Shown here piece by piece: positions 49,781 to 57,996 of a stretch of DNA of 64,000 nt; the first letter of the stretch is position 1, and the number at the start of each line of letters is the position of its first letter. The stretch is from Candidatus Methylomirabilota bacterium (GTDB lineage Bacteria; Methylomirabilota; Methylomirabilia; Rokubacteriales; CSP1-6). The translations under genes were made by a program, and so were the position numbers. The notes beneath the pieces were generated by a model, which was not told the DNA's origin, searched no databases, and saw nothing but the letters and a program-made list of their open reading frames with translations. The DNA lies in assembly GCA_035315345.1 (NCBI GenBank), contig DATFYA010000045.1, forward strand, positions 1-64,000, read 5' to 3'.

Positions 49781-52126
49781 ATGATACGGCCCGGAACCCG
49801 CTGCGTCTCTCCTGGCCGAGCGGCGTTCCGGGTAGGGCTGGCGCTGGCGCTGCTGGCTCCCGCGTCTCCGACGTGGGGCCAACCAGCAGTGCCGTCGGCG
49901 GACGAACCGACCCACCGCATCCTGCTCCTCTACTCGGAATCCCGTCTGATCCCGTCGGTCGTGAACGTGGATCAGGCTTTCCGATCGACGCTCGCGACCG
50001 GCTTGCCGGAGCGGATCTACTTCTACACCGAGTTCCTGGACCTGAATGCGTTTCAGGGCGACATGCCACGGTCCGAGCTATGGGAGCTTCTTCGGCTCAA
50101 GTATCAGAATCGTCGGATCGATGTGATCGTATCGCAGGGGCAGCTGACCGTTCCGTTGGCCCTTCAGATACGGGACGGGCTCTTCCCGCGCGCGCCAGTG
50201 GTGCTCGTCGCGGTCGAGGCGTCCGCGTTCGCTGATCTCTCACCCGGGTCTGGTGTCACCGGCACGTGGCGCCAGCGGGGCTGGCGGAACACTCTGGATC
50301 TGGCCCGTCGTCTGCACCCCGGCACACGGCGCGCGATCGTGCTCGTGGGATCGTCGGTAGCCGAGCGGCTGTGGCTGGAGTCGGCCCGGGAGCAGCTGGC
50401 GGACGTCGGCGGTGCCGTCGAGATTCGCTACCTGGTCGACTGGAGATTGGAGGACATCCTCGACGCCGTCGCCGCGCTCTCGAAGGATACCGTCGTACTC
50501 ACCGGTCCATTCTTGCGGGATGGCACCGGGCGTGATTTCGTCACCACCGAGGCGACTCGACGCATTGCCGCGGCTTCCACCGTCCCGGTCTACGCGCTCA
50601 CCGACGGAGTCGTCGGCAGCGGGGTCGTGGGCGGTCACGTGATGGACTTCGAGTCTCATGGCCGGGTCGCTGCGGATCTGGCGCGGAGGGTGATCGCAGG
50701 GGAGCGGCCGGCGCCTACCACCGCCGGCACGACGATCCCCGTTTTCGACGACCGGCAGTTGGCGCGGTGGCGCATCGACCGTCGTCTTCTGCCCGCGGGA
50801 AGTGTCGTTCGATTCCAGGAGCCATCGCTATGGCAGCGGTACCGCGGGTACGTGATCGCGGCGGCGGGATTGATCCTCCTCCAGAGCGGGCTGATCACGA
50901 CCCTGCTGGTGCAGCGCGCGCAGCGCCGCCGCGCGCAACACAACCTCAGGGAGCGACTGCGGTTCGAGACCCTCCTCTCGAACATCTCGCAGGCGCTTGC
51001 GTCCTGTCCGGTTGCCGAGGTCGATCGGGAGATTTCCGCCGGCCTCCGTCGCATCGTCGATGATCTGGAGACGGACCGGGCGACGCTCTGGTCCCATGCT
51101 CGGGCCGGCGAGGCGCGGGTCACGCACTCATGGAGCCGTCCCGGCGTCCAGCCGATGGTCACGGTGACCGATCAGAGTCAGTTTCCCTGGCTCTTCGAGC
51201 AGATCCACAAGGGAGAAGTGGTCCGGCTCCCTGTCTCCGAGGCGCCCTCGGGGACCTCAACGGACCTCCAGAGCCTTCAGAAGCTCCAGACCCTCTCGAC
51301 GGCAGTGGCGCCCCTAGTCGATGGTGGGGTGGTCGTGGGGACGCTGTCAGTCGGCACGGTGCGGGAGGAGCGGCGATGGCCGGACGAGCTGATGCCGCGT
51401 CTCCGGCTCCTGGCCGACATCTTCGCCGGCGCCCTGGCCCGCCAGCGGGCCGACCGCGCAGCCCGTGACAGCGCACGGGACATCCGGGATCTCGGGAGCC
51501 GGCTCATGACCGCGGAGGAGGATGAGCGGCGACGCATCGCGCGCGAGCTCCATGACGGCGTGAACCAGGATCTGGCGGCCCTGTCGATCGCGCTCAGCGC
51601 GCTCCAGGACGGACTCCCTGCCGGCACCTCGGAAGGACGTCGCGAGGAATTCGCGCGGCTCCAGGGCCGCGCGGTCGAGCTGGCCGGCGCGATCCGGCAT
51701 CTCTCGCACGAGCTGCATCCGGGCATCTTGCAGTACGCCGGCCTGGCCGCCGCGTTGCGAAGCTATTGCCGGGAGTTCCGGCGCGAGCAAGGTCTCGCCG
51801 TGGTGTGCTCCGCGAAGGATGAGCTCGGAACGATACCTGACGACATTGCCCTGTGCCTGTATCGGGTCACCCAGGAGGCATTGAAGAATGCGGGGCGACA
51901 TGCAAAGGCCGATCACGTCTGGGTGAGCTTGGAGCGAACGGGGCCGGATCTGGCCCTCACCATTCGAGACGACGGGCGCGGCTTCGACCTCGAGGAAGCG
52001 CGGGGCGGAGGCGGCCTGGGCCTGCTGAGCATCGACGAGCGAGTCCGCCTCGCCGGAGGTCGGCTCATCATCGACACCGGGCCTCATCGAGGTGCGACGA
52101 TTCATGTGCTGGTCCCGCTGGCCTGA
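49781..52126 (+). CDS. Sensor histidine kinase with periplasmic ABC-substrate-binding-like domain
   Basis: A 781-residue membrane kinase. Signal peptide, then a periplasmic sensor of about residues 40-340 resembling PF04392-type binding proteins (HRILLLYSESRLIPSV, VGGHVMDFESHGRVAADLARR), one transmembrane helix (about 355-377), a GAF-like domain (about 393-560), a HisKA_3 dimerisation helix with phospho-His591 (ARELHDGVNQDLA) and an HATPase domain (about 680-781, DDGRGFD and GGLGLLSIDERV). This is the NarX/LiaS-like class that pairs with LuxR-type regulators, here the gene starting 34 bp downstream. The start is ATG 49781, with a GTG at 49778 as alternative. The ligand is unknown. Confidence 0.9.
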   Translation: MIRPGTRCVSPGRAAFRVGLALALLAPASPTWGQPAVPSADEPTHRILLLYSESRLIPSVVNVDQAFRSTLATGLPERIYFYTEFLDLNAFQGDMPRSELWELLRLKYQNRRIDVIVSQGQLTVPLALQIRDGLFPRAPVVLVAVEASAFADLSPGSGVTGTWRQRGWRNTLDLARRLHPGTRRAIVLVGSSVAERLWLESAREQLADVGGAVEIRYLVDWRLEDILDAVAALSKDTVVLTGPFLRDGTGRDFVTTEATRRIAAASTVPVYALTDGVVGSGVVGGHVMDFESHGRVAADLARRVIAGERPAPTTAGTTIPVFDDRQLARWRIDRRLLPAGSVVRFQEPSLWQRYRGYVIAAAGLILLQSGLITTLLVQRAQRRRAQHNLRERLRFETLLSNISQALASCPVAEVDREISAGLRRIVDDLETDRATLWSHARAGEARVTHSWSRPGVQPMVTVTDQSQFPWLFEQIHKGEVVRLPVSEAPSGTSTDLQSLQKLQTLSTAVAPLVDGGVVVGTLSVGTVREERRWPDELMPRLRLLADIFAGALARQRADRAARDSARDIRDLGSRLMTAEEDERRRIARELHDGVNQDLAALSIALSALQDGLPAGTSEGRREEFARLQGRAVELAGAIRHLSHELHPGILQYAGLAAALRSYCREFRREQGLAVVCSAKDELGTIPDDIALCLYRVTQEALKNAGRHAKADHVWVSLERTGPDLALTIRDDGRGFDLEEARGGGGLGLLSIDERVRLAGGRLIIDTGPHRGATIHVLVPLA

Positions 52127-52159
52127 CCGGTCGGTGAACGGTCGCGCGGCCTGGCCCCT

Positions 52160-52807
52160 GTGACCCGCCCGACCATCCTGCTGGCCGACGACCACACGAT
52201 CGTCCTCGAGGGCCTCGCCGGGCTGCTCCGCACCGAGTTCTCCCTCGTCGGCGCCGTGCCGGATGGGGATCGCCTGCTCGCAGAAGCGCAGCGGCTCAGG
52301 CCGGACGTCATCGTGACCGACATGACCATGCCGGGGCTGAGCGGCATCGAGGTGCTGCGCCGACTCAAGCACGCGGCGATCCAGGCCAAGGTCATCGTCC
52401 TGACCATGCACGCCGACGCCGCGACGGCGGCCCAGGCTCTCCGGGCCGGGGCGGTCGGCTTCGTGGTGAAGCACGCCGCCAGCAAGGAGCTCATCGCGGC
52501 CATCCGCACCGTCCTGCGGGGCGGGCGATACCTGCCGCCGCACCTCGCGGACGATATCCTCGCCACGCTGTCGGAGGGCGAAGCCGCCGGCGGAGGGCCG
52601 CTCACGCCGCGGCAGCGCGAGGTCGTCTCGCTCATCGCGACGGGCAAGACGATGAAGGAGATCGCGGTCGCGCTCGGAATGTCACCACGGACTGTCGAGA
52701 CCCACAAGTACCAGGCCATGCAGACACTCGGATTCCAGACGACGGCCGAGCTGATCCGCTACGCGATCGTGCAGGGCCTCGCGCCTCACGGGCGCCCGGA
52801 TCCATAG
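52160..52807 (+). CDS. LuxR/NarL-family response regulator
   Basis: A 215-residue regulator starting at GTG 52160. The receiver domain (1-125) has the acidic pair Asp10/Asp11, phospho-acceptor Asp54 (VTDMTMPG) and Lys near 105; the C-terminal LuxR-type helix-turn-helix (about 148-195) reads LTPRQREVVSLIATGKTMKEIA with recognition helix SPRTVETHKYQAMQ. It is the cognate regulator of the kinase upstream and probably binds the 18-bp palindromes, one of which (F) overlaps its stop codon. NarL-type factors bind inverted repeats of about this length. Confidence 0.92.
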   Translation: MTRPTILLADDHTIVLEGLAGLLRTEFSLVGAVPDGDRLLAEAQRLRPDVIVTDMTMPGLSGIEVLRRLKHAAIQAKVIVLTMHADAATAAQALRAGAVGFVVKHAASKELIAAIRTVLRGGRYLPPHLADDILATLSEGEAAGGGPLTPRQREVVSLIATGKTMKEIAVALGMSPRTVETHKYQAMQTLGFQTTAELIRYAIVQGLAPHGRPDP

Positions 52808-52821
52808 GACCTTGGTCCCAT
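52804..52821 (-). promoter_or_regulatory. 18-bp palindrome, copy F
   Basis: Minus-strand reading ATGGGACCAAGGTCCTAT. It overlaps the stop codon of the LuxR-type regulator and lies upstream of the receiver-only gene, just before the hexamer array. Confidence 0.82.
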
Positions 52822-52830
52822 CGGCGAATC

Positions 52831-52867
52831 TCCGAAGTTTTCCGGATGGCCTCCGGGGTTCTCCGAA
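52831..52867 (+). promoter_or_regulatory. Hexamer array 1: four TCCGRR direct repeats, spacing 10-11-10
   Basis: TCCGAA (52831), TCCGGA (52841), TCCGGG (52852) and TCCGAA (52862), followed directly by the -35 TTGTCA. The helical phasing places all sites on one DNA face, typical of activator half-sites. The same arrangement occurs at 53327-53363. Confidence 0.75.
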
Positions 52868-52896
52868 TTGTCACCCGGCGCGCCGGTTCCTACAGT
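52868..52896 (+). promoter_or_regulatory. Promoter of the receiver-only gene
   Basis: TTGTCA (52868-52873), a 17-base spacer and TACAGT (52891-52896). The expected transcription start is at about 52903, next to the GTG at 52904, so a leaderless message is predicted. Hexamer array 1 abuts the -35 box. Confidence 0.6.
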
Positions 52897-52903
52897 CGCC
52901 TTC

Positions 52904-53317
52904 GTGGATCTACCTCGGGTCGTGCTGGCAGAGGACCACGCGGGTGTCGCCGAGCAGCTGCGGAACCTGCTCGCGACCGAGTTCGACGTCGTGGCCACGG
53001 TAGCGGACGGGCTCGCGCTGGTCCGCGCCGTGAACGCTCTCCAGCCCGACGTGGTGGTCGCGGATATCGTCATGCCGGGCCTGGACGGCATCGCGGCCAC
53101 CGCGGCGATCCTGGCCAGCCGCCCGACCACCCGGGTCGTGCTCGCCACGGTGCACAACGATCCGGAGCTCGCCGAGCGCGGCTACGCGGCGGGCGCGCTG
53201 GCCTGCGTGTCGAAGCACCGCGCCGGACGCGAGCTCCTGCCGGCGGTGCGTGCCGCGCTTCGGGGCGAGCGCTACGTAGGCTCGGGCATCGGGAGCGATG
53301 TCGGGGGCGTCACGTGA
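52904..53317 (+). CDS. Single-domain response regulator (receiver only)
   Basis: A 137-residue receiver domain: acidic residues Glu10/Asp11 (LAEDH), phospho-Asp54 (VADIVMPGLDG) and a Lys near residue 104 (SKHRAG). It ends after the last receiver helix with no DNA-binding domain, so it would act by phosphotransfer or by competing for the kinase. The start is GTG 52904 because the -35 box occupies the upstream TTG at 52868. The receiver resembles the LuxR-type neighbour, so it may derive from a duplicated regulator that lost its DNA-binding half. Confidence 0.8.
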   Translation: MDLPRVVLAEDHAGVAEQLRNLLATEFDVVATVADGLALVRAVNALQPDVVVADIVMPGLDGIAATAAILASRPTTRVVLATVHNDPELAERGYAAGALACVSKHRAGRELLPAVRAALRGERYVGSGIGSDVGGVT

Positions 53318-53326
53318 AGCAGGACC

Positions 53327-53363
53327 TCCGGAAATGTCCCGATCCCTTCCGTGATTCTCCGAA
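53327..53363 (+). promoter_or_regulatory. Hexamer array 2: four TCCGRA-like direct repeats, spacing 10-11-10
   Basis: TCCGGA (53327), TCCCGA (53337), TCCGTG (53348) and TCCGAA (53358), ending beside TTGTGA. Spacings match array 1 exactly. A further TCCGAC occurs at 53374. Confidence 0.72.
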
Positions 53364-53392
53364 TTGTGAGGTCTCCGACTCTCAGCTAGGTT
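53364..53392 (+). promoter_or_regulatory. Predicted promoter of the secreted-protein gene
   Basis: TTGTGA (53364-53369), 17 bases, then TAGGTT (53387-53392), a weak -10. The layout relative to the last TCCGAA hexamer equals that of the promoter at 52868-52896, supporting a shared activator. The leader to ATG 53437 is about 38 bases. Confidence 0.5.
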
Positions 53393-53436
53393 CCGCGCCA
53401 TGAACCGACCCCAACCGACATGAGGAGGGAGTTGCG

Positions 53437-54690
53437 ATGACGCGCAAGATGGCCGCGCTGGGGCTGCTGGCCGTGACCGTGCTGGCGGCAGGGGCATGGG
53501 CGGAGACACATTACGAGGCCGAGCCAGTGCTGAAGGCGGCCGACCTGGTCGGGCCGGAGATCCTCCGAGGGCCGCGCTACACGGTGGACAGCCGCGTCCC
53601 CGTGAAAGGCTTCCTCTACCGGTTCGCGATCCGGTCCGATTTCGGGACGCTCGACGCGCACGGCATCCACATGCTCCAGATCCGGGTGCGGGAGATCTAC
53701 GCTCTCGGCCAGCTCGAGGACATGAGCAAGACGAAAGAGTTCGCCGAGGCCGCCGGAAACGCGATCGCGCGGCCAGTGACGTCGACCGTCAACATGCTCG
53801 TCAACCCGGTGGAAACCATCACGGGCCTACCCGACGGGGTCGGGCGCCTGTTCGATCGCATCGAGCTGGGAAGCGAGAAGGTATACCAGGCCGCCACCGC
53901 GCCGGGCGCGAGCGGCGGCGAGCAGGTGGCGGACGTCTCGAAGCGGGTCGGCGGCATCGCGGTGACCGCGCTCGGCTACGAGAAGGAGCGGCGGGATCTC
54001 GCCAAGGGGCTCGGGGTCGATCCCTATACCACCAACCCGGTCCTGGCCAAGAAGCTCGACGACATGGCGTGGGTCGCCTTCTCCGGGCGCTTCGGCATTC
54101 AGGCCGCCACGTCCGTGGTGATGCCGTACTCGACGGTCATGTCCGCGGTGACCATCACCAACTCGACAGTCTATGAGACGCCGGCGGCCGATCTCATCAA
54201 CAAGGCGAAGGTCACCTTCGTGGCGACCGGCGCGAGCGACGCGGCGGTCACCGCCCTGATGAAGAATCCCCAGTACTCGCTGAGCGTGCTCGCCGCGCTG
54301 GCTCAGGGCTGCCAGCGCCTGCAGGGCGTCAACGGCGTCGCGTCGGTGGTGGGCTTCGCCGCGATCGCTCGCACACAGGACGAGACCCGCGGGGTGACCG
54401 CGGCCGTCAACATGCTGGCCCGGCACCACGAGACGGTGGAGCCGATCACGCTGGTCAGCGCCCCGGGGCCCATCATCGGGCGGACGGCCGGCGGCAAGCT
54501 GGTGCTGCCGGCCCCCGTGGACTACATCGCCTGGACCGAGCGCGCCGCCCGCATCGTGGAGCGTGAAGACCTGAAGGCGCCGAGGCGCAGCGCCTGGCTG
54601 TCCGGGCGGATGTCGCATCTTGCGGCCCGGGAATTCCGTGCGCGCGGCTGGTCGGTGGACGAGAGCCACTCCATCGGGGCCGAGCGCTAG
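53437..54690 (+). CDS. Secreted protein of unknown function
   Basis: A 417-residue protein with a signal peptide (1-22). AGGAGG precedes ATG 53437. It has no recognisable catalytic motif. Notable segments are LGPEIL-like DLVGPEILRGPRY, long helices with IARPVTSTVNMLVNPVETIT, and LAKKLDDMAWVAFSGRFG. Downstream parts suggest alternating helices of a periplasmic all-alpha domain. Hexamer array 2 and its promoter precede it, so it is probably a main target of the same factor as the receiver-only gene. The arylsulfatase gene follows 94 bp later. Confidence 0.75.
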   Translation: MTRKMAALGLLAVTVLAAGAWAETHYEAEPVLKAADLVGPEILRGPRYTVDSRVPVKGFLYRFAIRSDFGTLDAHGIHMLQIRVREIYALGQLEDMSKTKEFAEAAGNAIARPVTSTVNMLVNPVETITGLPDGVGRLFDRIELGSEKVYQAATAPGASGGEQVADVSKRVGGIAVTALGYEKERRDLAKGLGVDPYTTNPVLAKKLDDMAWVAFSGRFGIQAATSVVMPYSTVMSAVTITNSTVYETPAADLINKAKVTFVATGASDAAVTALMKNPQYSLSVLAALAQGCQRLQGVNGVASVVGFAAIARTQDETRGVTAAVNMLARHHETVEPITLVSAPGPIIGRTAGGKLVLPAPVDYIAWTERAARIVEREDLKAPRRSAWLSGRMSHLAAREFRARGWSVDESHSIGAER

Positions 54691-54784
54691 CTCCCCGCAT
54701 GAGCCCCGGCGAGACGCACAACGGCGGAACTCGAGCCTCGCGGCGTGCTGAGAACCCCGGCCGATCCGACAGGAGGCAACAGAC

Positions 54785-56401
54785 ATGATGTACGGCGGAA
54801 GACGAAGCGTGACGGTGATGATGGTCTTGACCCTGGCGGTGGTGCTCGCGTCGACCGGCGTCGCCGCGGCCCAGGGCAAGCCGAACATCCTTTTCATCAT
54901 GGGCGACGACATCGGCATCTGGAACATCGGCGCCTACCACCGCGGCATGATGGCGGGCCGCACGCCGAACCTCGACAAGATCGCCGCCGAGGGCATGCTG
55001 TTCACCGACTACTACGCGGAGGCGAGCTGCACGGCCGGCCGCGCGAACTTCATCACCGGTCAGTTGCCGATACGCACCGGAATGACCACCGTCGGCCAGG
55101 CCGGCGCCACCATCGGCCTCCCCGCCGCAGCGCCCACCATCGCGACCGCGCTCAAGGCGATGGGTTACGCCACCGGTCAGTTCGGCAAGAACCACCTCGG
55201 CGATCGTAACGAGTTCCTGCCCACGGTGCACGGGTTCGACGAGTTCTTCGGCTACCTCTATCACCTCGACGCGATGGAGGACCCCTGCCATCCAAACTAT
55301 CCTCAGGATCTGAGACCGCAGGTGGGGCCGCGCAACATGCTCCACTCCTTTGCGACCAACGTCGACGATGCCACCGTCGATCCGCGCTGGGGTAAGGTCG
55401 GCAAGCAGAGGATCACGGACGCCGGCGAGCTGTGCCCGAAGCGCATGGAAACGGTGGACGACGAGATCCGTGACAAGGCGCTGGCCTTCCTCGACAAGGC
55501 CAAGGCCGACGGCAAGCCGTTCTTCCTGTGGCTCAATCCGACCCGCATGCACATCGTCACGCACCTGTCGCCGAAATACCAGGCGATGCGCAACTCCAAG
55601 AACGGCTGGTCGATCCACGAAGCCGGCATGGCGCAGCTCGACGATGACATCGGCCTCGTGCTGAAGAAGCTCAAGGACATGGGAGTGGACGACAACACGA
55701 TCGTCGTGTTCACCACCGATAACGGCACGGAGGTCTTCACGTGGCCGGACGGCGGGCAGACCCCGTTCGCCCAAAGCAAGGGCACCGTGATGGAAGGCGG
55801 GTTCCGCGCGCCGGCGCTGATCCGTTGGCCGGGCAAGGTGCCCGCCGGCACGGTCGAGAACGGCATCATGTCCGGGCTCGACTGGTTCCCGACGCTCCTG
55901 GCCGCCGCCGGCAACCCGAACATCATCGAAGAGCTGAAGAAGGGCAAGCAGATGGGTGACCGCACCTACAAGGTGCACCTGGACGGGTACGACCAGACGA
56001 ACATGATCACCGGCAAGGGCCCGTCGAATCGGCACGAGATCTTCTACTTCGGCGAGAGCACGCTCGGCGCCGTGCGCGTTGACGATTTCAAGTACCGGTT
56101 CATCGACCAGCCCGGCGGCTGGCTCGGCGCCAAGACCCACGTCGACGTGCCCTACCTGACCAACCTTCGCCTCGATCCGTTCGAGCGCACGGGCTGGCCC
56201 GAAAGCGGAAGCAAGATCGGGGCGCAGCAATACTTCGATTGGTTCAAGTACGAATTCTGGCGGTTCGTGTTCGTCCAGCAGCAGGTGGAGAAGCTCGCCA
56301 TGACGGCCGTCGAGTTTCCGCCGATGCAGAAAGGGGCCAGCTTCAATCTCGATGCGGTGAAGGCGCAGATCGAGGCGGCCAGGAGGGCCCGAGGGCAGTA
56401 G
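54785..56401 (+). CDS. Periplasmic arylsulfatase
   Basis: A 538-residue sulfatase with signal peptide (1-29). The metal-binding start is [10 protein letters not shown] (Asp41/Asp42). The formylglycine site is C82-T-A-G-R86, a CxAxR variant, so Cys82 would be converted by an anaerobic- or FGE-type maturase. The GKNHLGD segment (instead of GKWHLG) and the TTDNGTEVF motif provide substrate and metal contacts. It would hydrolyse sulfate esters or related phosphonate/phosphate substrates in the periplasm. AGGAGG precedes ATG 54785. The fragment of a second sulfatase follows. Confidence 0.9.
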   Translation: MMYGGRRSVTVMMVLTLAVVLASTGVAAAQGKPNILFIMGDDIGIWNIGAYHRGMMAGRTPNLDKIAAEGMLFTDYYAEASCTAGRANFITGQLPIRTGMTTVGQAGATIGLPAAAPTIATALKAMGYATGQFGKNHLGDRNEFLPTVHGFDEFFGYLYHLDAMEDPCHPNYPQDLRPQVGPRNMLHSFATNVDDATVDPRWGKVGKQRITDAGELCPKRMETVDDEIRDKALAFLDKAKADGKPFFLWLNPTRMHIVTHLSPKYQAMRNSKNGWSIHEAGMAQLDDDIGLVLKKLKDMGVDDNTIVVFTTDNGTEVFTWPDGGQTPFAQSKGTVMEGGFRAPALIRWPGKVPAGTVENGIMSGLDWFPTLLAAAGNPNIIEELKKGKQMGDRTYKVHLDGYDQTNMITGKGPSNRHEIFYFGESTLGAVRVDDFKYRFIDQPGGWLGAKTHVDVPYLTNLRLDPFERTGWPESGSKIGAQQYFDWFKYEFWRFVFVQQQVEKLAMTAVEFPPMQKGASFNLDAVKAQIEAARRARGQ

Positions 56402-56473
56402 GCAGGGAAGGGGCGAGGCTCCACGGCGAAGCCCGAGAACGCAGTGAACCGAGAAAGAGTGCGGAGGCAAGCG

Positions 56474-56727
56474 ATGGGACCCGCACGAAGGGCCTGGAAG
56501 AAGCTGGAGGACATGGGCCAGCTCGACAACACGCTCACCGCGTTCACCACCGACAACGGCGCCGAGGTGATCACGTTCCCGCCGGTGGCACCACGCCCTT
56601 CAAGGGCGGAAAGCTGACCACCTGGGAAGGCGGCATGCGCGCGCCGCTGGTCGTGCGCTGGCCCGGCGTCATCAAGCCCGGCACGGTCAAGAAGGAGATG
56701 TTCCCGGAGGAGCGTCTTCGCATGACG
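56474..56727 (+). pseudogene. Frameshifted fragment of a second sulfatase
   Basis: From ATG 56474 the frame encodes [21 protein letters not shown], parallel to the TTDNG region of the intact sulfatase upstream. After GAEVITFP, near 56585, the frame changes by one base and continues as [10 protein letters not shown], then [20 protein letters not shown]. Both halves match the central sulfatase domain, but the first two-thirds and the C-terminus are missing. The copy appears to have decayed after duplication or partial deletion. Within 56402-56877 the only other features are palindrome copy G and a TTGACA at 56766. Confidence 0.75.
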
Positions 56728-56729
56728 GT

Positions 56730-56747
56730 ATTGGACCTTGGTCCCAT
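56730..56747 (-). promoter_or_regulatory. 18-bp palindrome, copy G
   Basis: Minus-strand reading ATGGGACCAAGGTCCAAT. It begins right after the sulfatase fragment and lies 130 bp upstream of the gene that heads the pqi cluster. Confidence 0.78.
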
Positions 56748-56877
56748 AGCTCGTGGCCCTCGTTCTTGACACCATGCCGCCGGGACGAGTCGACCGTCCT
56801 AGTCCTTGAGCGTCGGCTCCCGCTGGCCTTACAAGACCACACTCCGGACCTATGCCGGCCTGGAATAGAAAGGTGAT

Positions 56878-57342
56878 ATGAGCAGGGCCAGGGTCCTGAA
56901 GCGCTCCGACCGCCGCTCCGTCTCGCCGACGATCGGGCGCCGAGGCGTTCTCGTCGCGGCGGGCATCGTGCTGGCGGTCGCAATTCTTGCCATCCTCTTC
57001 GCGCTTCGCGGGGGAGACCAGCGAGTCGCGGGCGCCGATCCCGGACTCGCCGCGCTGACCGGCCGGTGGCTCCGTCTCGACGGTGGGTACGTCCTCGAGA
57101 TCCGGGTAGCCGACGGCGCGGTCGAGGCGACGTATCTCAACCCCCGCCCGATCAACGTGGCCCGGGCCGAAGCGACGCGCCAGGGGTCGACGGTGAAGCT
57201 CCTCGTCGAGCTCCGCGCTCCCGGCTACCCCGGCAGCACCTACACGCTGTCCTACAACGCGAAGCGGGACGAGCTCGGTGGGGAATACTTTCAGGCGGCC
57301 CTGGGGCAAACGTTCCTCGTGTCATTTCAGCGCATGAAGTAG
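56878..57342 (+). CDS. Membrane-anchored small protein, unknown function
   Basis: A 154-residue protein with one N-terminal transmembrane segment (about 24-44) and a beta-rich periplasmic domain: WLRLDGGYVLEIRVADGAVEATYLNP, INVARAEAT, then ELRAPGYPGSTYTLSYN and GGEYFQAALGQTFLVSF. Similar small proteins are often found near sulfatase genes, from memory. A GAAAGG site precedes ATG 56878. It starts 12 bp before the first pqiA-like gene, and copy G lies upstream, so it may head the transcript that includes pqiA, pqiB and pqiC. Confidence 0.75.
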   Translation: MSRARVLKRSDRRSVSPTIGRRGVLVAAGIVLAVAILAILFALRGGDQRVAGADPGLAALTGRWLRLDGGYVLEIRVADGAVEATYLNPRPINVARAEATRQGSTVKLLVELRAPGYPGSTYTLSYNAKRDELGGEYFQAALGQTFLVSFQRMK

Positions 57343-57354
57343 GAGGCGTCATCT

Positions 57355-57996
57355 GTGAGCCGCGCGCAAGATCTGGAGACGGCGGCCTGCCACGGCTGCG
57401 ATCTGCTCCAGCGCATCCCGCGGCTGCCTCCCGGCGGCAAGGCGCGCTGCCGACGCTGTGGCGAGACGCTGGCCACGCGTCCGGCCGATCCGCTCGATCG
57501 TCCGCTCGCCCTCACCCTCGCGGCGGCGGTGGCGTTTGTCGTGGCCAATTCGATCCCGTTGATGAGCCTCGCGGTGGTCGGGCGCTCGGCCAGCACGACG
57601 GTGATCGGCGGCGCCTACGAGATGTGGGTCAAGGGCTTTCCGGGGACCGCGGTCACGGTGGCATTCTGCGTCGTGCTGGCGCCGGCGGTCTACATCGCGT
57701 TCATGCTGACCGTCCTGCTCGCGGCGCGACGCCCGCCCGCGCCCCACTGGGTGGCCGAGCTGATGCGCTGGGCCGACGTCATGCAGCCCTGGTCGATGAA
57801 CGAGGTGATGCTGCTCGGCGTGCTGGTGTCGCTGATCAAGATCGCGGAGCTCGCGACGGTGACGCCGGACGTGGGGATGTTCGCGCTCGGCGCGCTGATC
57901 GGTCTGCTGCCCGCGATCATGGTGAGCTTCGACCCCGAGGAGATCTGGCAGCGCGTCGAGTGGGCCGACGGGACGTACCACCCGAAGGCGGCGTGA
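57355..57996 (+). CDS. pqiA: Paraquat-inducible protein A-like membrane protein, first copy
   Basis: A 213-residue inner-membrane protein starting at GTG 57355 behind GGAGG. It has a zinc-ribbon-like N-terminus (Cys12, 15, 32, 35) and four predicted membrane helices, the first with AFVVANSIPLMSL. E. coli PqiA has two such modules in one chain; here they are split over two genes, this one being the first. PqiA works with the MCE protein PqiB and lipoprotein PqiC in inter-membrane lipid traffic. It overlaps the next gene by one base (TGATG). Confidence 0.85.
   Translation: MSRAQDLETAACHGCDLLQRIPRLPPGGKARCRRCGETLATRPADPLDRPLALTLAAAVAFVVANSIPLMSLAVVGRSASTTVIGGAYEMWVKGFPGTAVTVAFCVVLAPAVYIAFMLTVLLAARRPPAPHWVAELMRWADVMQPWSMNEVMLLGVLVSLIKIAELATVTPDVGMFALGALIGLLPAIMVSFDPEEIWQRVEWADGTYHPKAA

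Noticed and set aside
52868-52903. TTG start for the receiver-only gene
   Set aside because: The TTG is part of the -35 box TTGTCA, so it is upstream of the predicted transcription start.
56766-56771. TTGACA upstream of the gene at 56878 as a promoter
   Set aside because: No -10 box lies at 16-18 bases; kept only as a note beside palindrome G.
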